Below are positions 54,955-62,973 of a stretch of DNA of 64,000 nucleotides, in pieces. The position numbers and the translations under genes were made by a program. Position 1 is the stretch's first letter. The number at the start of each line of letters is the position of its first letter. The stretch comes from Iodobacter fluviatilis (lineage in GTDB: Bacteria; Pseudomonadota; Gammaproteobacteria; Burkholderiales; Chitinibacteraceae): positions 62,001 to 126,000 of the forward strand of contig NZ_UGHR01000004.1 of NCBI RefSeq assembly GCF_900451195.1, in the 5' to 3' direction. A model generated the notes under the pieces. That model was not told where the DNA came from, did not search any database, and was given only the letters and a program-made list of their open reading frames with translations.

Positions 54955-55692
54955 ATGAGTAAACTATCGAAAATCATCATTGTTCTGGCTATATTGGCTA
55001 TCGTATTTGTTACTGTGCCTCTCTGGTTGCCAGTCGTCGCCTATGGGCCTTTGATTGTTGTGAGTTGGGCTCTAGGCGGGCATTGTCGAGATGCTCCAGT
55101 TCTTTTGCTGCTTAAGGGGGAAGAATGCTCACGGAGTGCAGAGTCGGTGGTCACTCGCGAAAATGCGAACGAACCGGTGGGTAGTCCACCAGATTGCCCG
55201 CTTGTCCATGCAATGTCCTTTAACAACTCGGTAGTGTTCAGTGAACTAATTTCTAAGGGCGCTAAGCCTGCGCTGTGCAAAGGGGGGCCTGACAGGGTCT
55301 TTGAAGTAGCGGCAAACTGCAAACACGAACCCGAGAAAGCTCGTCAGATATTTGCTGAGCTTGAGCGGATAGGTGTCCGACATACGGATGCAAACCGACT
55401 TTTGATTTCACAAGCCAAGGAAAACTGCGTTCCGGGCATCGAACTCGCTATGATGCAGGGAGCTGATGCAAATGTGGTGGGGGTAGAAGGCTTGGCGGCG
55501 CTTCAGTACACAACGAGAGTGGCCGACGATGAGTCAATCGCAGCGACTGCCGTGTTAGTAAGATTTGGCGCAGACCCAATGCGACGCCCTTCTCAGGGTA
55601 ATTCAGTTTACGTGGAGGCTCGCGAGCGGCTACACAATGCAGGGAACTGGAGTCGCCTCGAGTCGGCAATGACAACCACTACGGATAAATGA
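54955..55692 (+). CDS. Hypothetical membrane-anchored protein with ankyrin-like repeats
   Basis: 245 aa. One or two N-terminal spans (IIIVLAILAIVFVTVPLWLP) then a soluble part with weak ankyrin character: CPLVHAMSFNNSVVFSELIS KGAKP, LAMMQGADANVVGVEGLAAL and AVLVRFGADPMRRPS. Cysteines occur in pairs across the first half. It starts 5 bases after GTTAGAG, like a gene cassette, and is followed by its own terminator. No function assigned. Confidence 0.6.
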   Translation: MSKLSKIIIVLAILAIVFVTVPLWLPVVAYGPLIVVSWALGGHCRDAPVLLLLKGEECSRSAESVVTRENANEPVGSPPDCPLVHAMSFNNSVVFSELISKGAKPALCKGGPDRVFEVAANCKHEPEKARQIFAELERIGVRHTDANRLLISQAKENCVPGIELAMMQGADANVVGVEGLAALQYTTRVADDESIAATAVLVRFGADPMRRPSQGNSVYVEARERLHNAGNWSRLESAMTTTTDK

Positions 55693-55694
55693 AA

Positions 55695-55739
55695 TCAGAC
55701 CATGCTTTTAATGTGAAATACACGTGGTCTGACTTTTTT
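55695..55739 (+). terminator. Terminator after the ankyrin-like gene
   Basis: TCAGACCA (55695-55702) pairs with TGGTCTGA (55725-55732), followed by CTTTTTT. Confidence 0.8.
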
Positions 55740-56069
55740 CTATTTACCGATCTGTTGCTACGGACTTTGTTAGCCCTGTAGGGCGGGTCAGTTGCATTAA
55801 CCCGCGCTGAGCGATGCGCTAATCACAAATCACCTCCTCATTGCCACCCAGCTAGTCTTGTTTGAGTCGCGGGGTTACGCCTGCCGCTAAGCCGCTCTAC
55901 AGTTTTTTTGTATAAACCTGTTTCATTTCTTAGTAATAAAAAAAACAATAAATTAATACATTAAACTGACAAGTTTATGTAAATTGCGTAAAGCTACGGG
56001 TGTAGTATGACGGCATAAATCTGGCTGCACCTTGTGGGTGTTTATCTTTGCTGTTACTTGGGAAAAGCG
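55740..56069. repeat. Intergenic region with repeat copies 4 and 5
   Basis: No gene seen. TTTGTTAGCCCTGTAGGGCG through CCCGCGCTGAGCGATGCGCT (55766-55820) and GAGTCGCGGGGTTACGCCTG plus CCGCTAAGCCGCTCTACAG (55864-55902) are further copies of the element around the two cassette-like genes. The remainder is AT-rich and should contain the promoter of the SRPBCC gene. Confidence 0.6.
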
Positions 56070-56501
56070 ATGAATATCGTAGAGAAGCAAGTTGTGATTG
56101 CCGCTGCACCTGAAACGATTTTTCGTATTTACCAGGATGTTGATAACTGGAAGGCATGGGATCCGGATACGAAGTCTTCTTCATTAAAAGAGGGCTTAAC
56201 GCTTGGTTCTAAGGGGCGTTTAACGCCCACCAAGGGCAACACGGTGCCTATGGAAGTGACGGCGATTGAGCTTAATCGGCACTTTACGGTAAGCAGCAAG
56301 ACCTTCTTGTATCGCATGGATTTTGATCACGAGTTGGTGGCCGTTGAGGGCGGTACTAGAGTGGTACATCGTGTGACATTTGCTGGGCTGCTGAAACCTC
56401 TATTAATTAGAATGCTTGCCCCGCTGGTGGATAAGGGCCTGCCCATTACCCTGCAAAGACTTAAAGCGCAGGCAGAAGGCGCTCAGGCTGAGCATATTTA
56501 A
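56070..56501 (+). CDS. SRPBCC family protein
   Basis: 143 aa, START/Bet v 1-like hydrophobic-cavity fold. VVIAAAPETIFRIYQDVDNW is the usual N-terminal strand-helix of polyketide-cyclase/dehydrase-type SRPBCC proteins, and GGTRVVHRVTFAG the central strand. Ligand unknown. ATG 56070 is chosen because homologues begin here; the upstream TTG-led extension to 56034 is not family-like. It faces ecotin across a shared terminator. Confidence 0.78.
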   Translation: MNIVEKQVVIAAAPETIFRIYQDVDNWKAWDPDTKSSSLKEGLTLGSKGRLTPTKGNTVPMEVTAIELNRHFTVSSKTFLYRMDFDHELVAVEGGTRVVHRVTFAGLLKPLLIRMLAPLVDKGLPITLQRLKAQAEGAQAEHI

Positions 56502-56533
56502 TTGGGTATTAGACATGCTATAAGTGATAGCAA

Positions 56534-56588
56534 TTTAAAAAGGCGACGCCAGCTCAATATTTAATTGAGACAGCATCGCCTTTTTAAA
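56534..56588. terminator. Bidirectional terminator between SRPBCC gene and ecotin
   Basis: TTTAAAAAGGCGA pairs with TCGCCTTTTTAAA, with a further inner CAATATTTAATTG palindrome in the loop region, between convergent genes. Confidence 0.85.
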
Positions 56589-56596
56589 TAGATTAA

Positions 56597-57064
56597 TTAG
56601 CCATTTACTGCAGTTTGGGTTTTATCTTTGGCAGACCAAATACGGTAGCGTAATTCAACGCCTTCAGGCACATAAATAACCATGGGTAATTTATAGTTAT
56701 AGCGGTGCAGCTCTTCTGAATAGACGCTGACAAACGCTTGTTTTTTAGGCGTATTTGGAGGGCATGCCATCATGGTGCTGATGCCTGGTTGAATCTGTGG
56801 CAATACCCAGTAATCATATCCCCAGCCCTGAGCGGTTTCTTTTTTCAATTGCCCACCCAGATTTTTGGTATTGCAATCGACTTCCATTATTTTGCCTGGC
56901 AATAATTGCACCCGATACAGCTCCGGGTTTTTAACTTCAGGCAGCTGAATCACTTTGCGCACAAAGCCTGCTTCTGGTGCAGGAAAGGCTTTCATTGGAT
57001 CCGGGCTTGCGGCAAAGCTGCAGGCGCAGGTGATGGCGGTCAGGATGGAAAGTTTAATTTTCAT
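56597..57064 (-). CDS. eco: Ecotin, periplasmic serine protease inhibitor
   Basis: 155 aa with signal peptide (KLSILTAITCACSFAAS). Conserved ecotin blocks: QLPEVKNPELYRVQLLPG, EVDCNTKNLGGQL, GWGYDYWVLP and the reactive-site loop STMMACPP, whose methionine corresponds to P1 Met84 of E. coli ecotin; the two cysteines that clamp the loop are both present. It forms dimers that inhibit trypsin, chymotrypsin and elastase, shielding the cell from foreign proteases. Monocistronic. Confidence 0.94.
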   Translation of the reverse strand: MKIKLSILTAITCACSFAASPDPMKAFPAPEAGFVRKVIQLPEVKNPELYRVQLLPGKIMEVDCNTKNLGGQLKKETAQGWGYDYWVLPQIQPGISTMMACPPNTPKKQAFVSVYSEELHRYNYKLPMVIYVPEGVELRYRIWSAKDKTQTAVNG

Positions 57065-57247
57065 TTAATCTTCCTTAAGCGTTTATTGGATCATCTTTAT
57101 TGCAGGGGCATTGCCTGATTGATAAGGCATCATATTGATGATCTGCTTTAAAGAGTAGCAACTATTTACGGAAAGTTAATGATATTTCTCACATTTCTAA
57201 TGCAAAGAAAGGGCTGTTTTTTCTATTTATTTTAAAAATAATAAACA

Positions 57248-57760
57248 TTATTTATTTAGCTTAATCGCCACTTCTTTTTGCACGCATTCTTTGCGTGATC
57301 CGCCTGCAGTATCTACTTTAAAGCCACATGCTTTGGCGATGATATAGCCTTTGCCTTCCGGATTATTGCTTAAAAATGAATTGACCGAAGTCGGCACGCC
57401 AGACAGAGAGATATTGTCTTTGTCTTTTTCCCATTTCAGAGTTGCTCTGGCGTTTTTTTCCGGGTTGAGTGTAAGAAACAAATCGGTATCTTCCTCGCTG
57501 ACCAGTGCATCTTTACTGAGGTAAAGATTAAAAGTAACTGCATCTACCGCTTTTGCATCCCATTCCACCATGAATACGCCGTCGTTAATCGGGGTGATGC
57601 CGCTGGTGTCTTTGTCTCCGGCAAGCACTCGCAGGGCATTGATTGTGGGCACGGTATCGACGGCAACAATATTGATGCCGTCGCTATTGACGGTGACATC
57701 ACCCCCTCCGCAAGCCACTAAAAGTGAGCAGAGGGTGCTGATCAGTAAGATGGATTTCAT
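57248..57760 (-). CDS. Hypothetical lipoprotein
   Basis: 170 aa. Signal peptide with lipobox SLLVAC followed by GGGD; the Asp at +2 is absent (Gly), so outer-membrane sorting is likely. The body is predicted beta-rich, with NDGVFMVEWDAKAVDAVTFN and two late cysteines (KACGFK, KECVQK) that could form a disulfide. No family recognised. Start ATG 57760; the frame is open to 57796 but the signal sequence fixes the start. Confidence 0.65.
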   Translation of the reverse strand: MKSILLISTLCSLLVACGGGDVTVNSDGINIVAVDTVPTINALRVLAGDKDTSGITPINDGVFMVEWDAKAVDAVTFNLYLSKDALVSEEDTDLFLTLNPEKNARATLKWEKDKDNISLSGVPTSVNSFLSNNPEGKGYIIAKACGFKVDTAGGSRKECVQKEVAIKLNK

Positions 57761-57830
57761 GGGGCGTTTGTCCGAGTCAGGCTTTGATGTGGGCAATATA
57801 CAGCGGCAATCTCTTGGTATATGTAATCGT

Positions 57831-58745
57831 TTATTTTTTCATCCAGCCATCCCATGCGGGGGGCTCGCTCATTTGGGCGGGCAGAAAGTCGATAAAGCTG
57901 CGGATTTTGGCAGAAAGATGGCGGCGGCTGGGGTAGACGGCGTAGAGGGCCAGCTCTGGCGTGGCGTAATCGGGCAGTAGGATTTCCAGCGCGCCGCTGG
58001 CTAAGTCCTCACCAATTAAAAAGCTTGGCTCGCAAATAATGCCTTCCCCTGCTAGAGCAGCACGGCGCAGCAGATCGCCATTATTAGCGCGAAAATGCCC
58101 GGCTACTTTTACCGTGATATCGCCATCTGGCCCGCTAAAATCCCATTCGCCCCGGCGTGTGCCATGGGTGTAAATCAGGCAGTTATGGTTGGCTAAATCG
58201 GCAGGGGAGAGCGGCCTGCCATGCTTGGCCAGATAGCTGGGTGCTGCGGCCGTAACAATACGAATCGTCGCCAAACGCCTTGCCACCAGCGTATCGGTGA
58301 TCTGGCTTGAGATGCGCAGCGCCAGATCAAAGCCTTCTTCGACTAAGTCTACGCTGCGGTCGGTCAGCTCGACTTCTACGATGACATCGGGATGGGCCTG
58401 TTGGTAAGCCGAAATCAGCGGGGAGAGGTGTAGCTGGCCAAAAGACACCGGCACATTAATCCGCAGCAGGCCAAAGGGCCGCTGGCCTTCCTGCCCCAGC
58501 TCCGATTCGGCCTCGGCCACATCGCCTAAAATCTGTAAACAGCGCCCATGGTAAAGCCGCCCCGCTTCGGTGAGGCTGAGCTTGCGGGTGCTGCGCTGTA
58601 ATAGACGGGTATTTAAATGTGCCTCCAGCTCGGCAACCAAACGTGATACTGCGCTGGTGGAGATATCCAGCTGATCGGCAGCCTTTACAAAACTACCCGC
58701 GTCAACCACCCGGGTGAAGATTTGCATGGCGGTGAGTTTGTCCAT
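57831..58745 (-). CDS. LysR-type transcriptional regulator
   Basis: 304 aa. N-terminal winged helix (MDKLTAMQIFTRVVDAGSFV, QLDISTSAVSRLVAELEAHL) and a LysR substrate-binding domain with LLRINVPVSFGQLHLSPLI, of the CrgA/DhcR-like subgroup. It is divergent from doxX, with a palindromic operator between, so it probably controls doxX and the DODA gene and itself. The inducer is unknown. Start ATG 58745; the frame extends to 58835 without family-like sequence. Confidence 0.9.
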   Translation of the reverse strand: MDKLTAMQIFTRVVDAGSFVKAADQLDISTSAVSRLVAELEAHLNTRLLQRSTRKLSLTEAGRLYHGRCLQILGDVAEAESELGQEGQRPFGLLRINVPVSFGQLHLSPLISAYQQAHPDVIVEVELTDRSVDLVEEGFDLALRISSQITDTLVARRLATIRIVTAAAPSYLAKHGRPLSPADLANHNCLIYTHGTRRGEWDFSGPDGDITVKVAGHFRANNGDLLRRAALAGEGIICEPSFLIGEDLASGALEILLPDYATPELALYAVYPSRRHLSAKIRSFIDFLPAQMSEPPAWDGWMKK

Positions 58746-58833
58746 GATGGTGGCTCGTGTTGGGGCGGGGTGAGGCCCGCCGTAATTAAAGTCAAAAAGA
58801 TCTTTTGCTTTGGGCCACAGCCAATGCCCATCC

Positions 58834-58887
58834 AATTATCCCATATTCAGGGATAATTATTTGAGGATATCTGTATTTATCCCTCAA
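58834..58887. promoter_or_regulatory. LysR-type operator between lysR and doxX
   Basis: A perfect inverted repeat AATTATCCC-N7-GGGATAATT (58834-58858) is followed at once by an imperfect one, TTGAGGATA-N8-TATCCCTCAA (58861-58887), sharing the TATCCC core. Two adjacent sites fit the activation-plus-regulatory site layout of LysR regulators. Confidence 0.75.
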
Positions 58888-58952
58888 GAGGCAATCGTCA
58901 TACTGCACTCCATCGATGCCAAACACATGGCGCAAACCACTGGAGATTCAAA

Positions 58953-59360
58953 ATGATTGATCACAAAACCGCCCCATACGCAGCCCTTTTTCTTCGCACG
59001 GCTCTGGCCATTATGTTTCTGGCTCATGGCTTAACTAAAGTGTTTGTGTTTACTCTGCCAGGCACGGCGCAGTTTTTTGCCTCGGTAGGCTTTCCTGGCT
59101 GGATGGCTTATCCGGTAGCGGGGGCTGAGGTGTTTGGTGGCTTATTCCTGTTGCTGGGTCTTTACCCGCGTTTAGTAGCAGCGGCCTTGTTGCCGGTATT
59201 GATTGGTGCCAGCACGGTTCACTTTGCTAATGGCTGGTCGTTTGGCAATGCCAATGGCGGCTGGGAATACCCCGTGTTTCTGATTGCTGCGGCCCTGGTA
59301 CAGGTCTTGATGGGCGACGGCGCATTTGCCCTGAAACGCTCACCTCGTTTTGCTGATTAA
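58953..59360 (+). CDS. DoxX family membrane protein
   Basis: 135 aa with four spans. LFLRTALAIMFLAHGLTKVF and GWMAYPVAGAEVFGGLFLLLG are DoxX-type. The family is linked to redox or thiol metabolism at the membrane, without a settled reaction. RBS GGAG 9 bases upstream. It is followed by a terminator-like hairpin and then the DODA dioxygenase gene; the LysR-doxX-DODA trio recurs in many proteobacteria. Confidence 0.87.
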   Translation: MIDHKTAPYAALFLRTALAIMFLAHGLTKVFVFTLPGTAQFFASVGFPGWMAYPVAGAEVFGGLFLLLGLYPRLVAAALLPVLIGASTVHFANGWSFGNANGGWEYPVFLIAAALVQVLMGDGAFALKRSPRFAD

Positions 59361-59380
59361 ATAATCGTATGGCGGGTAAC

Positions 59381-59419
59381 CCCAATCCTGCCAACTTAAC
59401 AGGATTGGGTTTGATTTTT
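59381..59419 (+). terminator. Terminator-like hairpin after doxX
   Basis: CCCAATCCTG pairs with CAGGATTGGG around nine bases, then a T-rich tract (TTTGATTTTTA). Confidence 0.7.
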
Positions 59420-59420
59420 A

Positions 59421-59455
59421 TAGGGTGCGCAAGGACTTCGTCGTTGTACACCCTA
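59421..59455. repeat. Short palindrome TAGGGTGcgCAA...TTGtaCACCCTA
   Basis: TAGGGTG and CACCCTA arms with CAA/TTG inside; a dispersed palindromic element type common in betaproteobacterial genomes. It sits right after the doxX hairpin. Confidence 0.6.
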
Positions 59456-59537
59456 CAAAAAATGCACCTGCGTGCTGTTTTGAATCTGTGTTTACAGACT
59501 TTAGGTTCTTAAAATATCTAATACCAAGGAATTCACC

Positions 59538-60317
59538 ATGTTTCCCAGTTTTTATATTTCTCATGGCTCTCCCATGCTGGCTTTGGATGCTGGGAAAACG
59601 GGCCTGGCTTGGCAAGCTTTGGTTGCAGATTTACCTAAGCCTAAGGCGATTTTGATGGTGTCGGCGCATTGGGGCTCTTTACAGCCTGCGGTGGGGGCGG
59701 TCAGCCAGCCGGAGACGATTCATGATTTTGGTGGTTTTCCTGCAGAGCTGTTTGATTTGCAATACCCAGCGCCCGGCGCGCCGTGGTTGGCAGAAAAAGT
59801 CGCTTCTTTATTAGAGGCCGCAGGTTTGCCAGTGGCCGTTCACCCCAGCCGGGGCTTGGATCATGGGGCCTGGGTGCCGCTCAGGGTGATGTATCCGGAT
59901 GCCGATGTGCCTGTGGTGCAGTTGTCGATTCAGCCAAGGCAAGGCCCCGAGCATCATTACCGCTTAGGGCAGGCTTTAGCTGGTTTGCAGCAGGAAGGGG
60001 TGATGATTATCGGCTCGGGCAGCCTGACGCATAATCTGTATGAAGTAATGGGCGATATTACCGAGGGCGATCCGCGTGTGCCAGCCTATGTGCCTGCTTT
60101 CCAGGCATGGATGAATGAAAAGCTCTTGGCAAACGATATCAGCGCCTTACTCGATTACCGCCGTCAGGCACCAGAAGCCAGCCGTGCGCATCCAACAGAT
60201 GAGCATCTCTTACCGATTTTTGTGGTGATGGGCGCTGCTCAGGGGGAAAAAGTAGAGCGCAGCCATAGTGGAATCACTGGCGGGGTATTGGCGATGGATG
60301 TGTATCGCTGGCAGTAA
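59538..60317 (+). CDS. ygiD: DODA-type extradiol ring-cleavage dioxygenase (YgiD-like)
   Basis: 259 aa class III extradiol dioxygenase of the 4,5-DOPA dioxygenase family. FYISHGSPMLALD and the SAHWG histidine region carry metal ligands; LDHGAWVPLRVM, GSGSLTHNLYEV and AHPTDEHLLPIFVVMGA complete the pattern. It opens catechol-type rings using Fe or Zn, with physiological substrate uncertain. RBS is AAGGAA, about 8 bases upstream. Third gene of the LysR-DoxX-DODA module. Confidence 0.9.
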   Translation: MFPSFYISHGSPMLALDAGKTGLAWQALVADLPKPKAILMVSAHWGSLQPAVGAVSQPETIHDFGGFPAELFDLQYPAPGAPWLAEKVASLLEAAGLPVAVHPSRGLDHGAWVPLRVMYPDADVPVVQLSIQPRQGPEHHYRLGQALAGLQQEGVMIIGSGSLTHNLYEVMGDITEGDPRVPAYVPAFQAWMNEKLLANDISALLDYRRQAPEASRAHPTDEHLLPIFVVMGAAQGEKVERSHSGITGGVLAMDVYRWQ

Positions 60318-60630
60318 GTTGCTTTGTAGGTTTTAAGTATTTTAAAACCCAGCCATTTGGATTCGTATCGCAGCTAGTAGCAGGGGGCTTAAATCTCCCC
60401 TTGAAACACGCAAGCTCCGAACAAGCGGGGCGGGGGATCGCTTGGGAGCGAGGCAGCGAGCCAATCCCGCCCGCCGCCGACTCGATTGTCCACAGTGAAG
60501 GGGCCTTCGTGTTATTGGTGTTGTGGCTTCGCTTCCTTTCTTGGCCACACAAAAATCATATAATTCGCGGGACGCCCGCACCTAAATCAACGTGCCGGAG
60601 GCACTAAAAAAAGGGGGGGGCAGCGGAAAC
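60318..60630. other. Intergenic region with GC-rich palindromic element
   Basis: No gene supported. GGGCGGGGGAT ... ATCCCGCCCGCC (about 60427-60476) form imperfect arms around CGCTTGGGAGCGAGGCAGCG. It looks like a dispersed repeat: short frames across it translate into low-complexity, non-family peptides. A poly-G tract lies at 60612-60620. Confidence 0.5.
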
Positions 60631-61182
60631 TTATTTCTGCAACTGCTTTGTCCATTCCTGCAATGCCACCATCTGGGCCGCTACATTTTTGCTGATGGCC
60701 TCATCAATTACATTGCCATTAGCATCAAAGCCACCAGCAAAGGCATTGGCAAAGACTTCGGGTTTGGCCAGCGGATGCAGGTTTACAAACACGCAGACTT
60801 GGCGCAGATGATATTGCGAGCGTGAGGAACCCATGCCACCCGCGGCACCTAAAATGGCGACTGGCTTGCCGTTCAGCACCTTGTTATCGGCTTCGCGCGA
60901 TGCCCAGTCGATGACGTTTTTAAGGGCAGGGGCCAGCGAGTAGTTGTATTCAGGGCAGGCTAATACCAGCGCATCGGCCGCTGCAATTTTAGCCAGCAGC
61001 TCCAGCAATACCGCAGGGCGATCGCCTGCTGCGATATCCCCGTTATAAAAAGGAATCGCCGAGATATCGACGATTTCTAATTCCATACCCGCAGGTAAAT
61101 TGGCTTTAGCACAACGCAGCAGACCACTGTTCGTTGAGGCTTTACGCAGGCTGCCAGAGATTCCGATTGCTTTGATAGTCAT
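60631..61182 (-). CDS. NADPH-dependent FMN reductase
   Basis: 183 aa flavodoxin-like oxidoreductase of the ChrR/NADPH_FMN_red family. The FMN phosphate loop is GISGSLRKASTNSGLL, and PEYNYSLAPALKNVIDWASR is the second FMN-binding segment; GAAGGMGSSRSQYHLRQV is also conserved. Such enzymes reduce quinones, azo compounds or metal oxyanions and protect against redox stress. It is a single gene next to the DODA module. Confidence 0.9.
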   Translation of the reverse strand: MTIKAIGISGSLRKASTNSGLLRCAKANLPAGMELEIVDISAIPFYNGDIAAGDRPAVLLELLAKIAAADALVLACPEYNYSLAPALKNVIDWASREADNKVLNGKPVAILGAAGGMGSSRSQYHLRQVCVFVNLHPLAKPEVFANAFAGGFDANGNVIDEAISKNVAAQMVALQEWTKQLQK

Positions 61183-61353
61183 CTTTAATATCCCTTAGTG
61201 AATGATGCGGTGCGCCAACAGTTTGTGCTGTTGCCCGCACATAGAGTGATACGCCGCAGCAATCAAATGTGCAAGCGGGTATGGCCAGATTATATGTGCG
61301 ATTGATTACAACTAATGCGAAAACGTGCTTGGGCTTGAGTAAGCTGCAAGTGC

Positions 61354-62106
61354 TTAAGCAGCTTGCAGGCTGACATTATTTAGTACCTGATCTGCAGCCG
61401 GGTATTCGGTGTTCATATAAATTTTTACAAAAGAATGCCCCAGTATGTCTTGTGCGGGATGAAAGCCAATGCTGATATTCGATGGCAGTGCGTTTTTTAT
61501 TATCCTCAGCCCGTTAATCACCTGATCCCAGGATGAGGTGATATAGCTGGAGCCTGGCAACAGATATTGCGCTGGGCTGGCCACACCTACGCTGCTGATT
61601 TTGCCCTGTGCGTTGCGCGGGCCGGAAATCAGCATATTTTGCTCGGTATTGGCGTAGAGATTGCCTTGTGAATGCGCAACCAGTACCAGCTTGCGTCCTT
61701 CGGCCAGATACTGGCGGTACATTTTTAAATGCTCAGGCAGCTCAGGCATTGAGCTGGTGCTTAAGGCATTTAAATATTTATCGTAAATGTCCTGGCTCAT
61801 CCAGCCCGCCTGGGTGGTGCCGCCATCAAGCATGCGCCAGAAGTCTTTGACGTTTTGCGTCTCATGTTTTTTTTGCTGGAATACCTGCCACATATCGCTA
61901 AAAAAACCATTGCTGGCGTTATAGGCATTGCCATAGACAAAGTCTTTATCCAGTTTTTTGGCCTTCATATTGGCTTTGAGTACCAGCATGCTGGCAACAG
62001 AATCATCAAAAGTATTTTGAATGCCATTTACAAAAACCACGGCAGCGGGCGCAGCAAAAACCGGGCTGGCTATTAAAGTGGCAAGCAGGATAAGGCGTTT
62101 CAGCAT
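61354..62106 (-). CDS. Secreted alpha/beta-hydrolase-like protein
   Basis: 250 aa. Signal peptide (LILLATLIASPVFA), then VVFVNGIQNTFDDS, and the nucleophile elbow LVLVAHSQGNLYANT (GxSxG-like AHSQG), with a histidine candidate in DILGHSFVKIYM. The layout suggests a lipase/esterase-type hydrolase, but the lid and acid residue are not clear. It is encoded 37 bases after the Ca-loop protein on the same strand, so they probably form a two-gene operon. Confidence 0.65.
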   Translation of the reverse strand: MLKRLILLATLIASPVFAAPAAVVFVNGIQNTFDDSVASMLVLKANMKAKKLDKDFVYGNAYNASNGFFSDMWQVFQQKKHETQNVKDFWRMLDGGTTQAGWMSQDIYDKYLNALSTSSMPELPEHLKMYRQYLAEGRKLVLVAHSQGNLYANTEQNMLISGPRNAQGKISSVGVASPAQYLLPGSSYITSSWDQVINGLRIIKNALPSNISIGFHPAQDILGHSFVKIYMNTEYPAADQVLNNVSLQAA

Positions 62107-62143
62107 GGTTAGCTCCTGTTTTGTGTCGGGGTAAAGCGTGGTT

Positions 62144-62722
62144 TCAGTTGTCTAAACGTGCAGGCTGGAAATCGCAGGGCTGATTGCCGGGATCAGCAAA
62201 ATACTGGCCGGCGGCCAAGGTTTGAAAGCGTAAATAGGCCTCGGTACGCTGGGGTGTGCCCAGCATTTCGGCGCGGGTCTTGAGCAGCTCGTCATACATG
62301 GCGTGCACTGTTTTGCCGGTTTTTTGAGTGACGCCCTCGCTCATCAAGCAGGCAATGCCACGGGCAATTTTCTCACCCGCCAGCTTGGCTTGTTCCGGGG
62401 TGGATACCTCATAAATGGCGCTGCTCCAGCCCTGGGCCAGCTGGGTAAAAGCGAGCTGGCTGACCTGGGAGGTGGCGTAATGCTGCCTGATATAAGCATT
62501 AACCTCATCGGGTACGCCATCGTGATTTTGGTCTTGATCCTTTACCCGCTCTGCTGATCCGGCTGTGGATGCGGCACTAAGCCAAGGGGCTTTTACACTG
62601 ATGATGCCGGAGGGGGAAGAAGAAGGGGGTGCTGCGGGGGGGGATTGCGCGTCTGCAGGCCATTGTGAGTAAGCGCTCAGGGCAATCAGGGAGGCTGCAG
62701 CAATTAAATAAGGCCATTTCAT
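62144..62722 (-). CDS. Hypothetical secreted protein with a calcium-binding-type loop
   Basis: 192 aa. A signal or anchor segment (YLIAAASLIALSAYS) is followed by a Pro/Ser-rich linker and DQDQNHDGVPDEV, a D-x-D/N-x-DG pattern like EF-hand or thrombospondin-type-3 loops. The rest is helical with a disulfide candidate (ACLM / QPCDF). No family recognised. Start ATG 62722; the longer frame to 62815 is not supported. It precedes the hydrolase-like gene and may be its chaperone or partner. Confidence 0.55.
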   Translation of the reverse strand: MKWPYLIAAASLIALSAYSQWPADAQSPPAAPPSSSPSGIISVKAPWLSAASTAGSAERVKDQDQNHDGVPDEVNAYIRQHYATSQVSQLAFTQLAQGWSSAIYEVSTPEQAKLAGEKIARGIACLMSEGVTQKTGKTVHAMYDELLKTRAEMLGTPQRTEAYLRFQTLAAGQYFADPGNQPCDFQPARLDN

Positions 62723-62973
62723 GGCGATAGACCCGGTCAGTTTAAATGTGAATAAAAGCCATTGTTTGATTGCCTCAGGCAAGGGTTTAAGGGCTTGGCA
62801 TCCGGTGGTGATCAATCCGGGCTTTCACCCGGATTGATACGCTCCGCCTTGGGTATAACGAGATCTTGCCGGTCCAGCTCTTAATAGCCCGATCATCGTT
62901 AAATTTAATCATATTGAATATAAGCTATTTGATTTACCTGTTGCGTAAGATACACGCAGGCAAGGTATAAGCA

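Noticed and set aside
54172..55800. Canonical integron cassette array
   Set aside because: GTTAG-type sequences sit at the right places, but I cannot fold convincing attC sites from the spacers and no integrase is in the window; kept only as a hypothesis.
60274..60607. Short ORFs on both strands after the DODA gene
   Set aside because: They cover a GC-rich palindromic repeat and show no family similarity or start signals.
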